DNA of 64,000 nucleotides from Pontiellaceae bacterium B12227 (GTDB lineage: Bacteria > Verrucomicrobiota > Kiritimatiellia > Kiritimatiellales > Pontiellaceae), in NCBI GenBank assembly GCA_029432775.1, contig JAROAZ010000001.1, positions 644,629-708,628 of the forward strand, in the 5' to 3' direction. Numbering within the stretch: the stretch's first letter is position 1; every line of letters starts with the position of its first letter. Both the position numbers and the translations under genes were made by a program. Positions 56,609 to 63,988 of the stretch are shown here, piece by piece. The notes under the pieces were generated by a model. That model was not told the DNA's origin and made no database searches. It saw only the letters and a program-made list of their open reading frames with translations.

Positions 56609-57862
56609 ATGGAACTCTCTATACAATCCCAAATCAAACAACAGATCGAACAGGCCTGCCGCGACAGCATTATTCTGAATCCGGAATACCTGGATGACGA
56701 ACAGCTGTCCCGCGAAGGCCAGTTCCACGTACTTACAGATATCTTCAACGTCAACATACGCAGTCGGGAGATCAACGAGATCACCCGGCATTTCGCGCCG
56801 ATCTTCCAGAACGGCCATCCCATTCATTTTTCGGTGCTGGGCAAGACCGGCACAGGCAAGACCATCACTTTGCTTTATCTGCTTCAGGAATTCGCGGCGC
56901 TCTGCAAAGAGCGCGGCATACCATTCGCAAAGTACCATCTGGATCTGTGCTGCCCGGCACCGTGCTTTCGCGCCCTGAACAACCTGGGCTGCCTGATGCA
57001 GGCCAGCCGTTATTATAAGAGAGGCATCAGTCTGGACGACCTCATGCATTCCATAGAGGTGAAACTCGCCGAACGGAAGGGCTATATTGTGATCTTCATC
57101 GATGAGGCCGACAACATCCGAACCGATCCCGACTCGTTCTATAAATTCCTGATCAAGCGTCTTCCGCAGAAGACGGAGGCGAAGATCATCCTGCTCTTTT
57201 CCTCAAACCGCCTGGGGTGGGCGGACAACCTTGATCCCCGGATCAAGAGCTGCCTGAAAATGCGCGAGCTAATTTTCGACCCCTACAATGCCGGAGACCT
57301 GTTCAACATTCTAAACATACGGGTTCAAAAGGCACTGCGCGAAGACAGTGTCGAAGAGGGCGTGCTCCAAAAGATTTCGGCCTGTTCATCCCGTAATCAC
57401 GGCGATGCTCGAAAGGCCGTCAACCTGCTCAGTCGATCCGCACAGCTTGCGGAAAAAGCGGGAACGTCCGTAACGATGGAGCTGGTGGATCGCGCCAACG
57501 ATGAAATCGAAAAGGGCAAATACCTGGCGATGATCCGTACCGCGCCGAAGCAATTGCAGGCGGCGCTCTATGCGTCGATCACAGGTAAGGCCAAGGGAAA
57601 GGCCTTGCATACCGGCGACGCCTATATCGTATATGACCGCTTCTGCCATGAAACGGGCATTGCCCCGCTGACCCAGCGAGCGTTTACCGACCTTTTGAGC
57701 GAGCTGGACATGTACGGCTTTATCCGGGCGCGAACCGTGTCGCGAGGTCGCTACGGCCGGAGCAAGGAGATCTATGTTTCGCTCGAACCGCATGTCCTGC
57801 ACGCCATGAAGCGAACCATTCTCCAGAATTTTGATCTATACAACGAGGTGACCTATGCATGA
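56609..57862 (+). CDS. cdc6: Orc1/Cdc6-family replication initiator
   Basis: 417 residues from ATG 56609 (AAAGGTGAT upstream), the usual length of archaeal Orc1/Cdc6. AAA+ core: LGKTGTGKT (77-85, Walker A), VIFIDEAD (161-168, Walker B), LLFSSN (sensor 1, N200), LDPRIKSCL (208-216), GDARKAVNLL (266-275, sensor 2 Arg). The FDPYNAGDLFNILNIR stretch is the family's FPPYNAxQLxxIL motif. The C-terminal winged helix reads TGDAYIVYDRFCHETG, then PLTQRAFTDLLSELDMYGFI, then SRGRYGRSKEI, matching archaeal Cdc6 wing motifs closely. It should bind origin DNA and load a helicase. It is coupled (ATGA) to a membrane-protein gene. Confidence 0.93.
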   Translation: MELSIQSQIKQQIEQACRDSIILNPEYLDDEQLSREGQFHVLTDIFNVNIRSREINEITRHFAPIFQNGHPIHFSVLGKTGTGKTITLLYLLQEFAALCKERGIPFAKYHLDLCCPAPCFRALNNLGCLMQASRYYKRGISLDDLMHSIEVKLAERKGYIVIFIDEADNIRTDPDSFYKFLIKRLPQKTEAKIILLFSSNRLGWADNLDPRIKSCLKMRELIFDPYNAGDLFNILNIRVQKALREDSVEEGVLQKISACSSRNHGDARKAVNLLSRSAQLAEKAGTSVTMELVDRANDEIEKGKYLAMIRTAPKQLQAALYASITGKAKGKALHTGDAYIVYDRFCHETGIAPLTQRAFTDLLSELDMYGFIRARTVSRGRYGRSKEIYVSLEPHVLHAMKRTILQNFDLYNEVTYA

Positions 57863-59001
57863 CAACCGATCCATTCAAAGGACTTTTAGACCCGTTCGCC
57901 TGGTGGGACATCGGGCGAACCTATGATAAATACAACGCGTTTTTCGACGTGATTATCTTCAGCGCGATCTTCATAGCGCTGGCGCAGGCCATTCTTGGCC
58001 GTAGATTCCCTGGCCGCCCCGGCCGGGCGCTCTCCGCGGCTCTCGGCATTTTCATGGGCGTCGGCCTGACCTTGCTGGAGCAGCAGTTTGGCTGGAACCT
58101 GCGGATGGCGGGCGGCGTTGCCGCCGTGATCGTGATGGTGATCTTCGCCATGCTGTTGATGCCTTTCCTGCTCCAATTCAACCTGAACAAACGAACCGCC
58201 GGAACCCTCGTGTTCCTGATCCTGTATTTCATGCTCAAGGCACTCAGCCCGGCATCCATGCAGTTTATCGACCGTCACTTCCCGTTCCTGCACCTGATCG
58301 CGGCCATTGCCGTGATCTATGGATTCTGGCTCATTATACGCCGAGTCCTGCCCAACGACGCGGAAGCGGTCTTCAAAACATCGGACGCGGGCATGGTGGC
58401 GCGGCTTGACCAACCGCGCGAAAAAAGCGAACTTCACCTTTTAAAGAAAATGAACCGCAAGTCGGTTTCGGAAGCAAAGAAGAACGCAAAACAGATCGAG
58501 CACACCTTGCAGGCACTCAAAAAAGAGATCAGCAAACCCAACCCGGATTTCAAGCAGGTGGCACAGGCCACCGCGACCATCGCGCACCGAACGGAATCCG
58601 CCCAACAAAAGATTGACCGTCTGCGCATGCTGGATCGGCGGTTGCGTAACTTTGACTGGCACGAACTCCAGCAGATGCGCGACTATTGCCGCGAGCTGGG
58701 CGATGAGGGTCGCGATAAGCTCAAGAAACAGCTGCTGCTCGAACGTAAGAAAATCCTAGAGGAGCATAAGATCGAGCAGACCATCAATAGCTGCGAAGCG
58801 CTCTATTCCAAACTTCGGAAAATGCTTGATGCCATCGGCCGGGCGGCGCTCGCCAAGAACAAGGCCGAAACCACGAAGTCCATTGATTCCGCCCTGCAGC
58901 TCGACCGCCAGCTGAAAGACATGCTCGATAAACTGCAGAAAGCGGAAAAGATGCTGCTTAAACTCACCCGGCTAAAGCTGAGTGATGAGAAAAAGATCTG
59001 A
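57859..59001 (+). CDS. Membrane protein with long coiled coil
   Basis: 380 residues. About five transmembrane helices in residues 25-165 (for example VIIFSAIFIALAQAIL, AVIVMVIFAMLLMPFLL, LVFLILYFMLKAL, LIAAIAVIYGFWLII). Residues 195-375 are charged coiled coil. No family known. It overlaps the Orc1/Cdc6 stop as ATGA, so a membrane protein is made together with the initiator. It could tether the replicon to the membrane or form part of a transfer apparatus; both are guesses. Confidence 0.75.
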   Translation: MTTDPFKGLLDPFAWWDIGRTYDKYNAFFDVIIFSAIFIALAQAILGRRFPGRPGRALSAALGIFMGVGLTLLEQQFGWNLRMAGGVAAVIVMVIFAMLLMPFLLQFNLNKRTAGTLVFLILYFMLKALSPASMQFIDRHFPFLHLIAAIAVIYGFWLIIRRVLPNDAEAVFKTSDAGMVARLDQPREKSELHLLKKMNRKSVSEAKKNAKQIEHTLQALKKEISKPNPDFKQVAQATATIAHRTESAQQKIDRLRMLDRRLRNFDWHELQQMRDYCRELGDEGRDKLKKQLLLERKKILEEHKIEQTINSCEALYSKLRKMLDAIGRAALAKNKAETTKSIDSALQLDRQLKDMLDKLQKAEKMLLKLTRLKLSDEKKI

Positions 59002-59005
59002 TTTT

Positions 59006-59281
59006 TTATTGGGGCAGCAATTGCGCACGCGCGATTGCCCGCCATTCTTTCTTTATGATTTCGAGTTCCAGTTCAGCCTGCGCACGCACCGCCGGATCGT
59101 TGACTTCGTCTCTACGCGTTTCAAGTGCGTGAATTCGATTAATCAGAAATTCCTGCTGCATTCGTGTTTTACGCCAGTCAGAAAGAGAGGAGCTTTCGGT
59201 GCATACCGGACAGCTGCCGCTGGGAGTGGTTATTGCGTGCATCTCCGCAAAGCAGTATCCGATATGCTGAAAGTCATCCAT
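59006..59281 (-). CDS. Small protein of unknown function, probably from a very short leader
   Basis: 91 residues from ATG 59281. CPVCTESSSLSDW, then a helical ending (INRIHALETRRDEVNDPAVR...). No ribosome site exists, but a CGAAA-GA-TTTATATAC box lies 24 bases before the ATG, which would suit an almost leaderless message. It is convergent with the membrane-protein gene. Confidence 0.55.
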   Translation of the reverse strand: MDDFQHIGYCFAEMHAITTPSGSCPVCTESSSLSDWRKTRMQQEFLINRIHALETRRDEVNDPAVRAQAELELEIIKKEWRAIARAQLLPQ

Positions 59282-59305
59282 TGCAAACAGGATCAAGAGG
59301 ACGAT

Positions 59306-59321
59306 GTATATAAATCTTTCG
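59306..59321 (-). promoter_or_regulatory. CGAAA-GA-TTTATATAC promoter box
   Basis: Minus strand CGAAA (59321-59317), GA, TTTATATAC (59314-59306), 24 bases before the ATG at 59281. It is the closest match in the window to the archaeal box A with upstream BRE. Confidence 0.6.
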
Positions 59322-59333
59322 GGCGCGCATGTC

Positions 59334-60053
59334 CTATGCGGCCAACGGTGGCGGGTTTTCGGCCGCCACAATCTTTAGTACCTCACTTTTACCGCCAATC
59401 TGTTCGAACAGCTTGAAGCACCGTGAACACACGGCTTCGACCTCGATGTTTCTATCCGCCCAGACCTCCTGTCCGCACTCACATCTATAAAGGACTTTTC
59501 GCAAGGGCTTTCTGATCGGCTCATTGCTTTCGCCCTCCACCATTGGGTGGTGCGGTGAAAATCCAAGTGCTTCGAGCTTTCTTCTCAGATCGGATGACAC
59601 AGCCAACGTTGCGCCATTGCCCACCTGCGCGTGGATGCCTACGGATGCCGCCATCCCGACAAATTGACTGTTGTGGTAACGCTGCCGATGGCCAATGTGC
59701 CCATATAGGTGCTGATAGAGATGAATCATTTCGTGCAGCAGAGTCACTGCGACATCGGATTCGCTCCGGCCAAAATGCCGCGAGTTAAGATGGATCCGAT
59801 GCTTAGCCCCAATCTCGTCCCGCCCGATCCGATAGTATCCATACCGCACAATCAGATCCACGCCGATGGAAATCACCGCCTTCGGCAGCTTGCCCGCGAA
59901 GAAAATACCGTTGAGCTGGTCATACAATACATTCATCCGATGGGCGATCCGGCTGTACGCCCAGCCGCTCGCCTTGGTTTCGTGGTCTCGGATGGCATCG
60001 ATTACCTGCTCGGTTGCATCATGCCCTTTGTATCGCTCACTTGCTTCAGTCAT
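59334..60053 (-). CDS. SprT-like metalloprotease domain protein
   Basis: 239 residues. SprT-type zincin: LLHEMIHLYQHLYGHIGH (HExxH with third His) near residue 110, then a C-terminal zinc ribbon YRCECGQEVWADR and AVCSRC. SprT/Spartan proteins degrade DNA-protein crosslinks during replication, and SprT-like genes are common on plasmids and phages. Its ATG overlaps the upstream stop (ATGA) and follows the two-hairpin element. Confidence 0.88.
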   Translation of the reverse strand: MTEASERYKGHDATEQVIDAIRDHETKASGWAYSRIAHRMNVLYDQLNGIFFAGKLPKAVISIGVDLIVRYGYYRIGRDEIGAKHRIHLNSRHFGRSESDVAVTLLHEMIHLYQHLYGHIGHRQRYHNSQFVGMAASVGIHAQVGNGATLAVSSDLRRKLEALGFSPHHPMVEGESNEPIRKPLRKVLYRCECGQEVWADRNIEVEAVCSRCFKLFEQIGGKSEVLKIVAAENPPPLAA

Positions 60054-60583
60054 TTTGATTCACCCTGGCAGCCCGTCTTTTGCGGACTTGCTCCTGCCCG
60101 TCCGGGGCAAGGCGCCGGATACGCCTGCTGGTTTTCCTTCAATCGCCCTGCCAGCCATTTGATCATGATCCGGAGGCTCTCGTTGCAAACCGCGACAATG
60201 TGTCGATCAAACTTACGGGTTCCCCTGCCGCACATCACCGGCAGCCTGCAGAAATGCACGGGCGGATAGTAGCCCAGGTTGATGAAGCTCTCGCAGATTT
60301 CCCAGGTCATGTCCATGCCGCCTCCGGTCAGCGCCAGAAAATATTCATCGCCCATCTGCACAATGGTGGTGTTCACCAGCTTCGCCCTGAAATCGTCCGG
60401 CACCTCGAAGTTTTCGCCCAGTGGATACATATAGTTCATCATCGGCATATACCGGTCTGCGTCCTCCTCACAGGTCACCAGCGGCACCTCCCACTGCTCC
60501 ATGTAGCCTTCGGAAAAATCAAAGTCCTGCGGCTTGGTATCAATCAACTCGCAGCTCAATCCTTCATATGTAGCTTTTGTCAT
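60050..60583 (-). CDS. Protein of unknown function (conserved element protein)
   Basis: 177 residues from ATG 60583 (GAGGTG upstream). Core DEYFLALTGGGMDMTWEICE, then FINLGYYPPVHFCRLP, resembles a family found on plasmids and element islands; function unknown. The last 25 residues are encoded by the two-hairpin element of the next gene, so the C-terminus differs from relatives, I expect. Confidence 0.7.
   Translation of the reverse strand: MTKATYEGLSCELIDTKPQDFDFSEGYMEQWEVPLVTCEEDADRYMPMMNYMYPLGENFEVPDDFRAKLVNTTIVQMGDEYFLALTGGGMDMTWEICESFINLGYYPPVHFCRLPVMCGRGTRKFDRHIVAVCNESLRIMIKWLAGRLKENQQAYPAPCPGRAGASPQKTGCQGESK
60071..60111 (-). promoter_or_regulatory. Two-hairpin leader element, copy 3
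   Basis: Minus strand: distal CTTGC/GCAAG with inner GCCC/GGGC, then proximal GTCCG-CAAAAGA-CGGGC, then the ribosome site of the SprT-like gene. Here it overlaps the coding end of the upstream gene. Confidence 0.65.
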
Positions 60584-60597
60584 TTCATTCACCTCGG

Positions 60598-60644
60598 CAA
60601 CCCCGTCATTCGCGGATTTGCTCGCAGCCCGGCTTAGGGCAAAT
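60598..60644 (-). promoter_or_regulatory. Two-hairpin leader element, copy 4
   Basis: Minus strand: distal ATTTGC/GCAAAT with inner GCCC/GGGC, then proximal CAAATCCG-CGAATGA-CGGGGTTG with one mismatch, then the ribosome site of the gene at 60583. Confidence 0.62.
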
Positions 60645-60718
60645 TCCCGCCTTCACCGAAAACTGGGACGATCTCAGTAGTGGTATAAGCAACCATTAAC
60701 CAAAGAAAGGAACCAACC

Positions 60719-60871
60719 ATGAACACACCCTATGGAAACAACCGACCGCTGGGCGGAAATAATTCTTTGAACACCATGCGCAACAACCAGCAGCAGGAAC
60801 AGATGCGCCGCAGGCAGGAAGAACAACGGCGCCGGATGGTGCGCGACCCCCACCGCCCGCACATGGGCTGA
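60719..60871 (+). CDS. Small Gln/Arg-rich protein
   Basis: 50 residues: MNTPYGNNRPLGGNNSLNTM, then a QQQEQMRRRQEEQRRRM helix, ending HRPHMG. AAAGGAACC precedes the ATG. A TATAAG box lies 29 bases upstream. First gene of a plus-strand operon with a Cys-rich protein and a HerA-type ATPase. Confidence 0.65.
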   Translation: MNTPYGNNRPLGGNNSLNTMRNNQQQEQMRRRQEEQRRRMVRDPHRPHMG

Positions 60872-60881
60872 GGATCAGCCC

Positions 60882-61451
60882 ATGGCTTTTGCTGGTTTTC
60901 GCAGGCGGCTGGCTGACTTACTGGATCCTAACAGGAACCAGCCGCCGCCTGCTATGCCCAGGCCAGCGCCGGGCAACCAAAACCAGGCGGGAGGTGGAGG
61001 AATCCACGTTCCGCCCGGCATGCAGACGGTCTTGACCGAGGATCAGCAGGCCACGGTCGATGGCGTCCAGAACCTGGAATACCACCGCCGCACACTGCAC
61101 ATGCGTGATCAAAACAACGGGAAATACCGCGCGTTCCAGAAAAACTCCCAGATCCTCGGCGGTTGCGGCTGTGTCAGCTGCAGCCCGATGGATGTCGCCT
61201 TCCTGTCGCAGGTGACCGGCCTGCCGGTCTGCAAGGATTGCGAGAAACAGATCAACCGCATGCGTGCGATGACGCGCGACGAGGAAAGCATCTGCAACCA
61301 CAAGGTGGCCATACACGAACTCCGGCGCGTGCCTGGCTACTGCTACATGTGCCCCTACTGTCTGGTTGAGTTCCAGAAGGCTGCGCGCAAACGGCGGTTC
61401 CTCGGCATCGTCACATTTTTCATCCGGCCATTATTGAAACCACCATCATGA
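60882..61451 (+). CDS. Cys-rich protein with zinc-binding clusters
   Basis: 189 residues. Pro/Gly-rich N-terminal part, then CGCVSC, VCKDC, CNH and CYMCPYC (about 95-155), enough for two zinc sites. It ends in a hydrophobic, basic helix (FLGIVTFFIRPLL) that may contact the membrane. GAGGAT precedes the ATG; its stop overlaps the HerA-type ATPase start as ATGA, so the two are partners. No family known. Confidence 0.75.
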   Translation: MAFAGFRRRLADLLDPNRNQPPPAMPRPAPGNQNQAGGGGIHVPPGMQTVLTEDQQATVDGVQNLEYHRRTLHMRDQNNGKYRAFQKNSQILGGCGCVSCSPMDVAFLSQVTGLPVCKDCEKQINRMRAMTRDEESICNHKVAIHELRRVPGYCYMCPYCLVEFQKAARKRRFLGIVTFFIRPLLKPPS

Positions 61452-63478
61452 AAACCGAACAACCGATCCCGAAACTGGATTATCTCTTCCAGCAACTCCG
61501 CAAGGCAGGGCTGGATCGGATTCCGCATGTAAAGGATCTGATGGAATGGGCACAGATCGACCCCGACGATTCGGCCATTATCGGATTATTAAAGGAGGAA
61601 TTGGAGGAAGAAGGCACCATTGTGCAACTCGACCCTGATCCGTTCCGACCAACCATGCCGCATGACCCCGGAATCATTCGCGGCCAGCTTCTGTTAGGCC
61701 ATCTGCCCCAGAATGGATTCCCCTATTACATCTCTATAGAGCAACTGATCTCCCACCTGCTCGTTCTTGGCCGAACAGAGGGAGGCAAAACAACATTGAT
61801 CCGACACCTGCTGCACCAGTTGGTGCGTCACCATCCCGCAATCAAGCTACTGATCCTGGAGCGCAAGCGGGAATATACCGAACTGCTTGGCCTTGCCCCC
61901 GAACCTTTCCATGTTCTTGATGTGAAGCGGCTGCGCTTCAATGTGCTCAAGCCACCGCCAGGTGTGCCAATGCACATATGGCTAACAGTTTTTACACAGA
62001 TGATGGTCAACTATCTGGACATCCGCATCGCCACCAGTGGATTTCTGCTGGAACATGCGTTGGAACTGATTGATCAATATACTGGATCATTCCCCACACT
62101 CAGAACCCTTTATGGCTACATAAAAAGTAAGGGATTCAAGCCCGCCTCCAGCCTTGCTCGGCATCAGGACACAAGCGTCACCCGTCTCGCAACCTTGCTC
62201 AATATGCTCCCCGGAGTATTCGACAGTGAGAACGGAATCGACATACGGGATATTTCATCCAACCACACCCTGTTCCTGCTGCACAATATTCCCCAGCTCT
62301 CCGTTCAGAATTTCATGTTCAGCCTGATCATGGCGCAGCTCTTTTGCTACCGCACCATGGTGGAGGGGCACCAAACATCGTTGCGCAACCTGGTAGTCCT
62401 TGACGAAGCCTTGTCCCTATTCCGGCGAAGCGACGAAATAAAGGAAAACGACTCCTACCTCTCCTACATGGTTTCGCAGGCGCGTGGATATGGCATGGGG
62501 CTGGTTACCGCAAGCCAATACTCAACTGACCTCAGCCATGCCCTTCTGGCGAATACCGGAACGAAAATTGTCGTCGGAGGCTTCGGCCGCCCGGAAGACG
62601 CCGACCTATTCCTGCGTCAGCGCCCCATCACACTGGAGCAACGACACCATGTCATGAACCATCCGGACGTCGGCCGCGCGTTCAGCGCGGACAGCAGGTA
62701 TTCTTCCCTGCTCGAATGCGGGATCAATCCGCCACAAAAAATTGCCTCTCCCGATGCCGCGACATTGGAGAAACATATCAGGAAAACAGTGCATGACTTG
62801 AGAATCGCACCGCAGTTGCCACCGCCATCACCCAAACCAAACGCAAATCCCATAAAAGATAACGAGATTAGCGACGACCTGCTCCGCATCCTAATTGATA
62901 TCCAGCATTATCCCTTCCAGTTGCTCCGCGACCGCGCCGACAAACTGAAACTTCAACGCATCTCCCTGCAGAACCAAATCAAAAAACTTATCGAACAAGG
63001 GATGGTCAAATCCCACAACGTCCATATTCCACGCGGTTCCCCGCGCGATCTTTACGAAGTGACCGGAAAAGGCACAGAACTCACAAAAATACCGGTCGTG
63101 CAAATGAAAGGACGCGGCGGGTATCTGCACCAGTTCTACCAAGTGAAAATCGCGGAATTCTGGAAAGCCAAAAGATGGAAGGTAGAAATCGAAGGCCTTT
63201 GCGACAGCAAGAATGCCGACCTGGTTGCATCGCACCCCACTGATGGAACAGCCGTTGCCATAGAAATCGAACTTCACTTCGACACCGATCCCGACCATGT
63301 GATTCACAACATCCTCAAAGACCTGGAGTCTGGCCGTGTGGGAAAAATAATCACTCTCGTACCGACCAAAACCATTCTTAATAAGCTTAAAAAACGAATC
63401 CAAGGCTCTCCCGAACTAAAGGACAAGAACGGTCAAGTCGAGCTGGATTGCACCTACAACCATTGGAAGGATAAGTGA
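61448..63478 (+). CDS. HerA-type ATPase with winged helix and nuclease-like domain (second copy)
   Basis: 676 residues. Walker A GRTEGGKT (108-115), Walker B NLVVLDEA (314-321), a winged helix (about 475-540: LLRILIDIQHYPFQLLRDRA), and a C-terminal ADLVASHPTDGTAVAIEIEL stretch with D and ExE as in PD-(D/E)xK nucleases. The layout matches the protein at 52048 almost domain for domain, though the sequences have diverged. It shares an operon with a Cys-rich protein and two small membrane proteins, which suggests a membrane-linked DNA motor. TGATG couples it to the next gene. Confidence 0.87.
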   Translation: MKTEQPIPKLDYLFQQLRKAGLDRIPHVKDLMEWAQIDPDDSAIIGLLKEELEEEGTIVQLDPDPFRPTMPHDPGIIRGQLLLGHLPQNGFPYYISIEQLISHLLVLGRTEGGKTTLIRHLLHQLVRHHPAIKLLILERKREYTELLGLAPEPFHVLDVKRLRFNVLKPPPGVPMHIWLTVFTQMMVNYLDIRIATSGFLLEHALELIDQYTGSFPTLRTLYGYIKSKGFKPASSLARHQDTSVTRLATLLNMLPGVFDSENGIDIRDISSNHTLFLLHNIPQLSVQNFMFSLIMAQLFCYRTMVEGHQTSLRNLVVLDEALSLFRRSDEIKENDSYLSYMVSQARGYGMGLVTASQYSTDLSHALLANTGTKIVVGGFGRPEDADLFLRQRPITLEQRHHVMNHPDVGRAFSADSRYSSLLECGINPPQKIASPDAATLEKHIRKTVHDLRIAPQLPPPSPKPNANPIKDNEISDDLLRILIDIQHYPFQLLRDRADKLKLQRISLQNQIKKLIEQGMVKSHNVHIPRGSPRDLYEVTGKGTELTKIPVVQMKGRGGYLHQFYQVKIAEFWKAKRWKVEIEGLCDSKNADLVASHPTDGTAVAIEIELHFDTDPDHVIHNILKDLESGRVGKIITLVPTKTILNKLKKRIQGSPELKDKNGQVELDCTYNHWKDK

Positions 63479-63675
63479 TGGACTACTATCGCATCTTCAA
63501 AATCGGATTGCTCGTCTTCGGCATATTGTTGCTACGCCAATGGATGCCGGAACTTTTCCAAAACGTTAGCGGCATCCTGCCCTCATCCCGCCATGACCCG
63601 CAATATAACCTATTCGCTTGGATCATGATTTTCATCGCAGCTGCCGGCCTGATTCGGCTTATCAATCGATTTTAG
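63478..63675 (+). CDS. Small membrane protein
   Basis: 65 residues from ATG 63478, which overlaps the ATPase stop. Two hydrophobic helices (IGLLVFGILLLRQW and IMIFIAAAGLIRLI). No family known. It lies in the HerA operon, so it is probably a membrane partner. Confidence 0.7.
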   Translation: MDYYRIFKIGLLVFGILLLRQWMPELFQNVSGILPSSRHDPQYNLFAWIMIFIAAAGLIRLINRF

Positions 63676-63686
63676 GAGCAACAGCC

Positions 63687-63881
63687 ATGGATTGGAAAAA
63701 TGTACTCGGACTCATCGGACTCATCCTCCTGCTGGTCTACGGCCCAGAAATCCTAGAGCAAGCTCACAACAACTCCCCCTTCACCCACTTTTCCCACCTC
63801 GGAACCGTCCCAAGTAGACTACTTTCACTAGCTGTTCTGCTATTTACCACTCTTCTAGCCATCAAGCTTTGGCGCAAATAA
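63687..63881 (+). CDS. Small membrane protein
   Basis: 64 residues from ATG 63687, preceded by AGGAGCAACAGCC. Two hydrophobic helices (VLGLIGLILLLVYG and LLSLAVLLFTTLLAI). Similar in layout to the preceding gene. It is the last gene before the window's edge. Confidence 0.7.
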   Translation: MDWKNVLGLIGLILLLVYGPEILEQAHNNSPFTHFSHLGTVPSRLLSLAVLLFTTLLAIKLWRK

Positions 63882-63918
63882 CTGAGGTTTGCCATAAGAA
63901 AGTTAGGTCGGCCCGGCT

Positions 63919-63988
63919 GGACGGAAATGCGAACTTCTCTATGGGGACTCTCCATTCAATCAGGTACCGATTAGGACGGAAATGCGAA
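63919..63988. repeat. 15-base direct repeat at the right edge
   Basis: GGACGGAAATGCGAA occurs at 63919-63933 and again at 63974-63988, 55 bases apart. It could be an iteron, a CRISPR-type repeat or the repeated end of an IS21-like element; the window ends too soon to tell. Confidence 0.6.

Noticed and set aside
63919..63988. CRISPR array at the right edge
   Set aside because: Only two 15-base units are visible, shorter than usual CRISPR repeats, and no cas gene is seen; kept only as an unexplained direct repeat.
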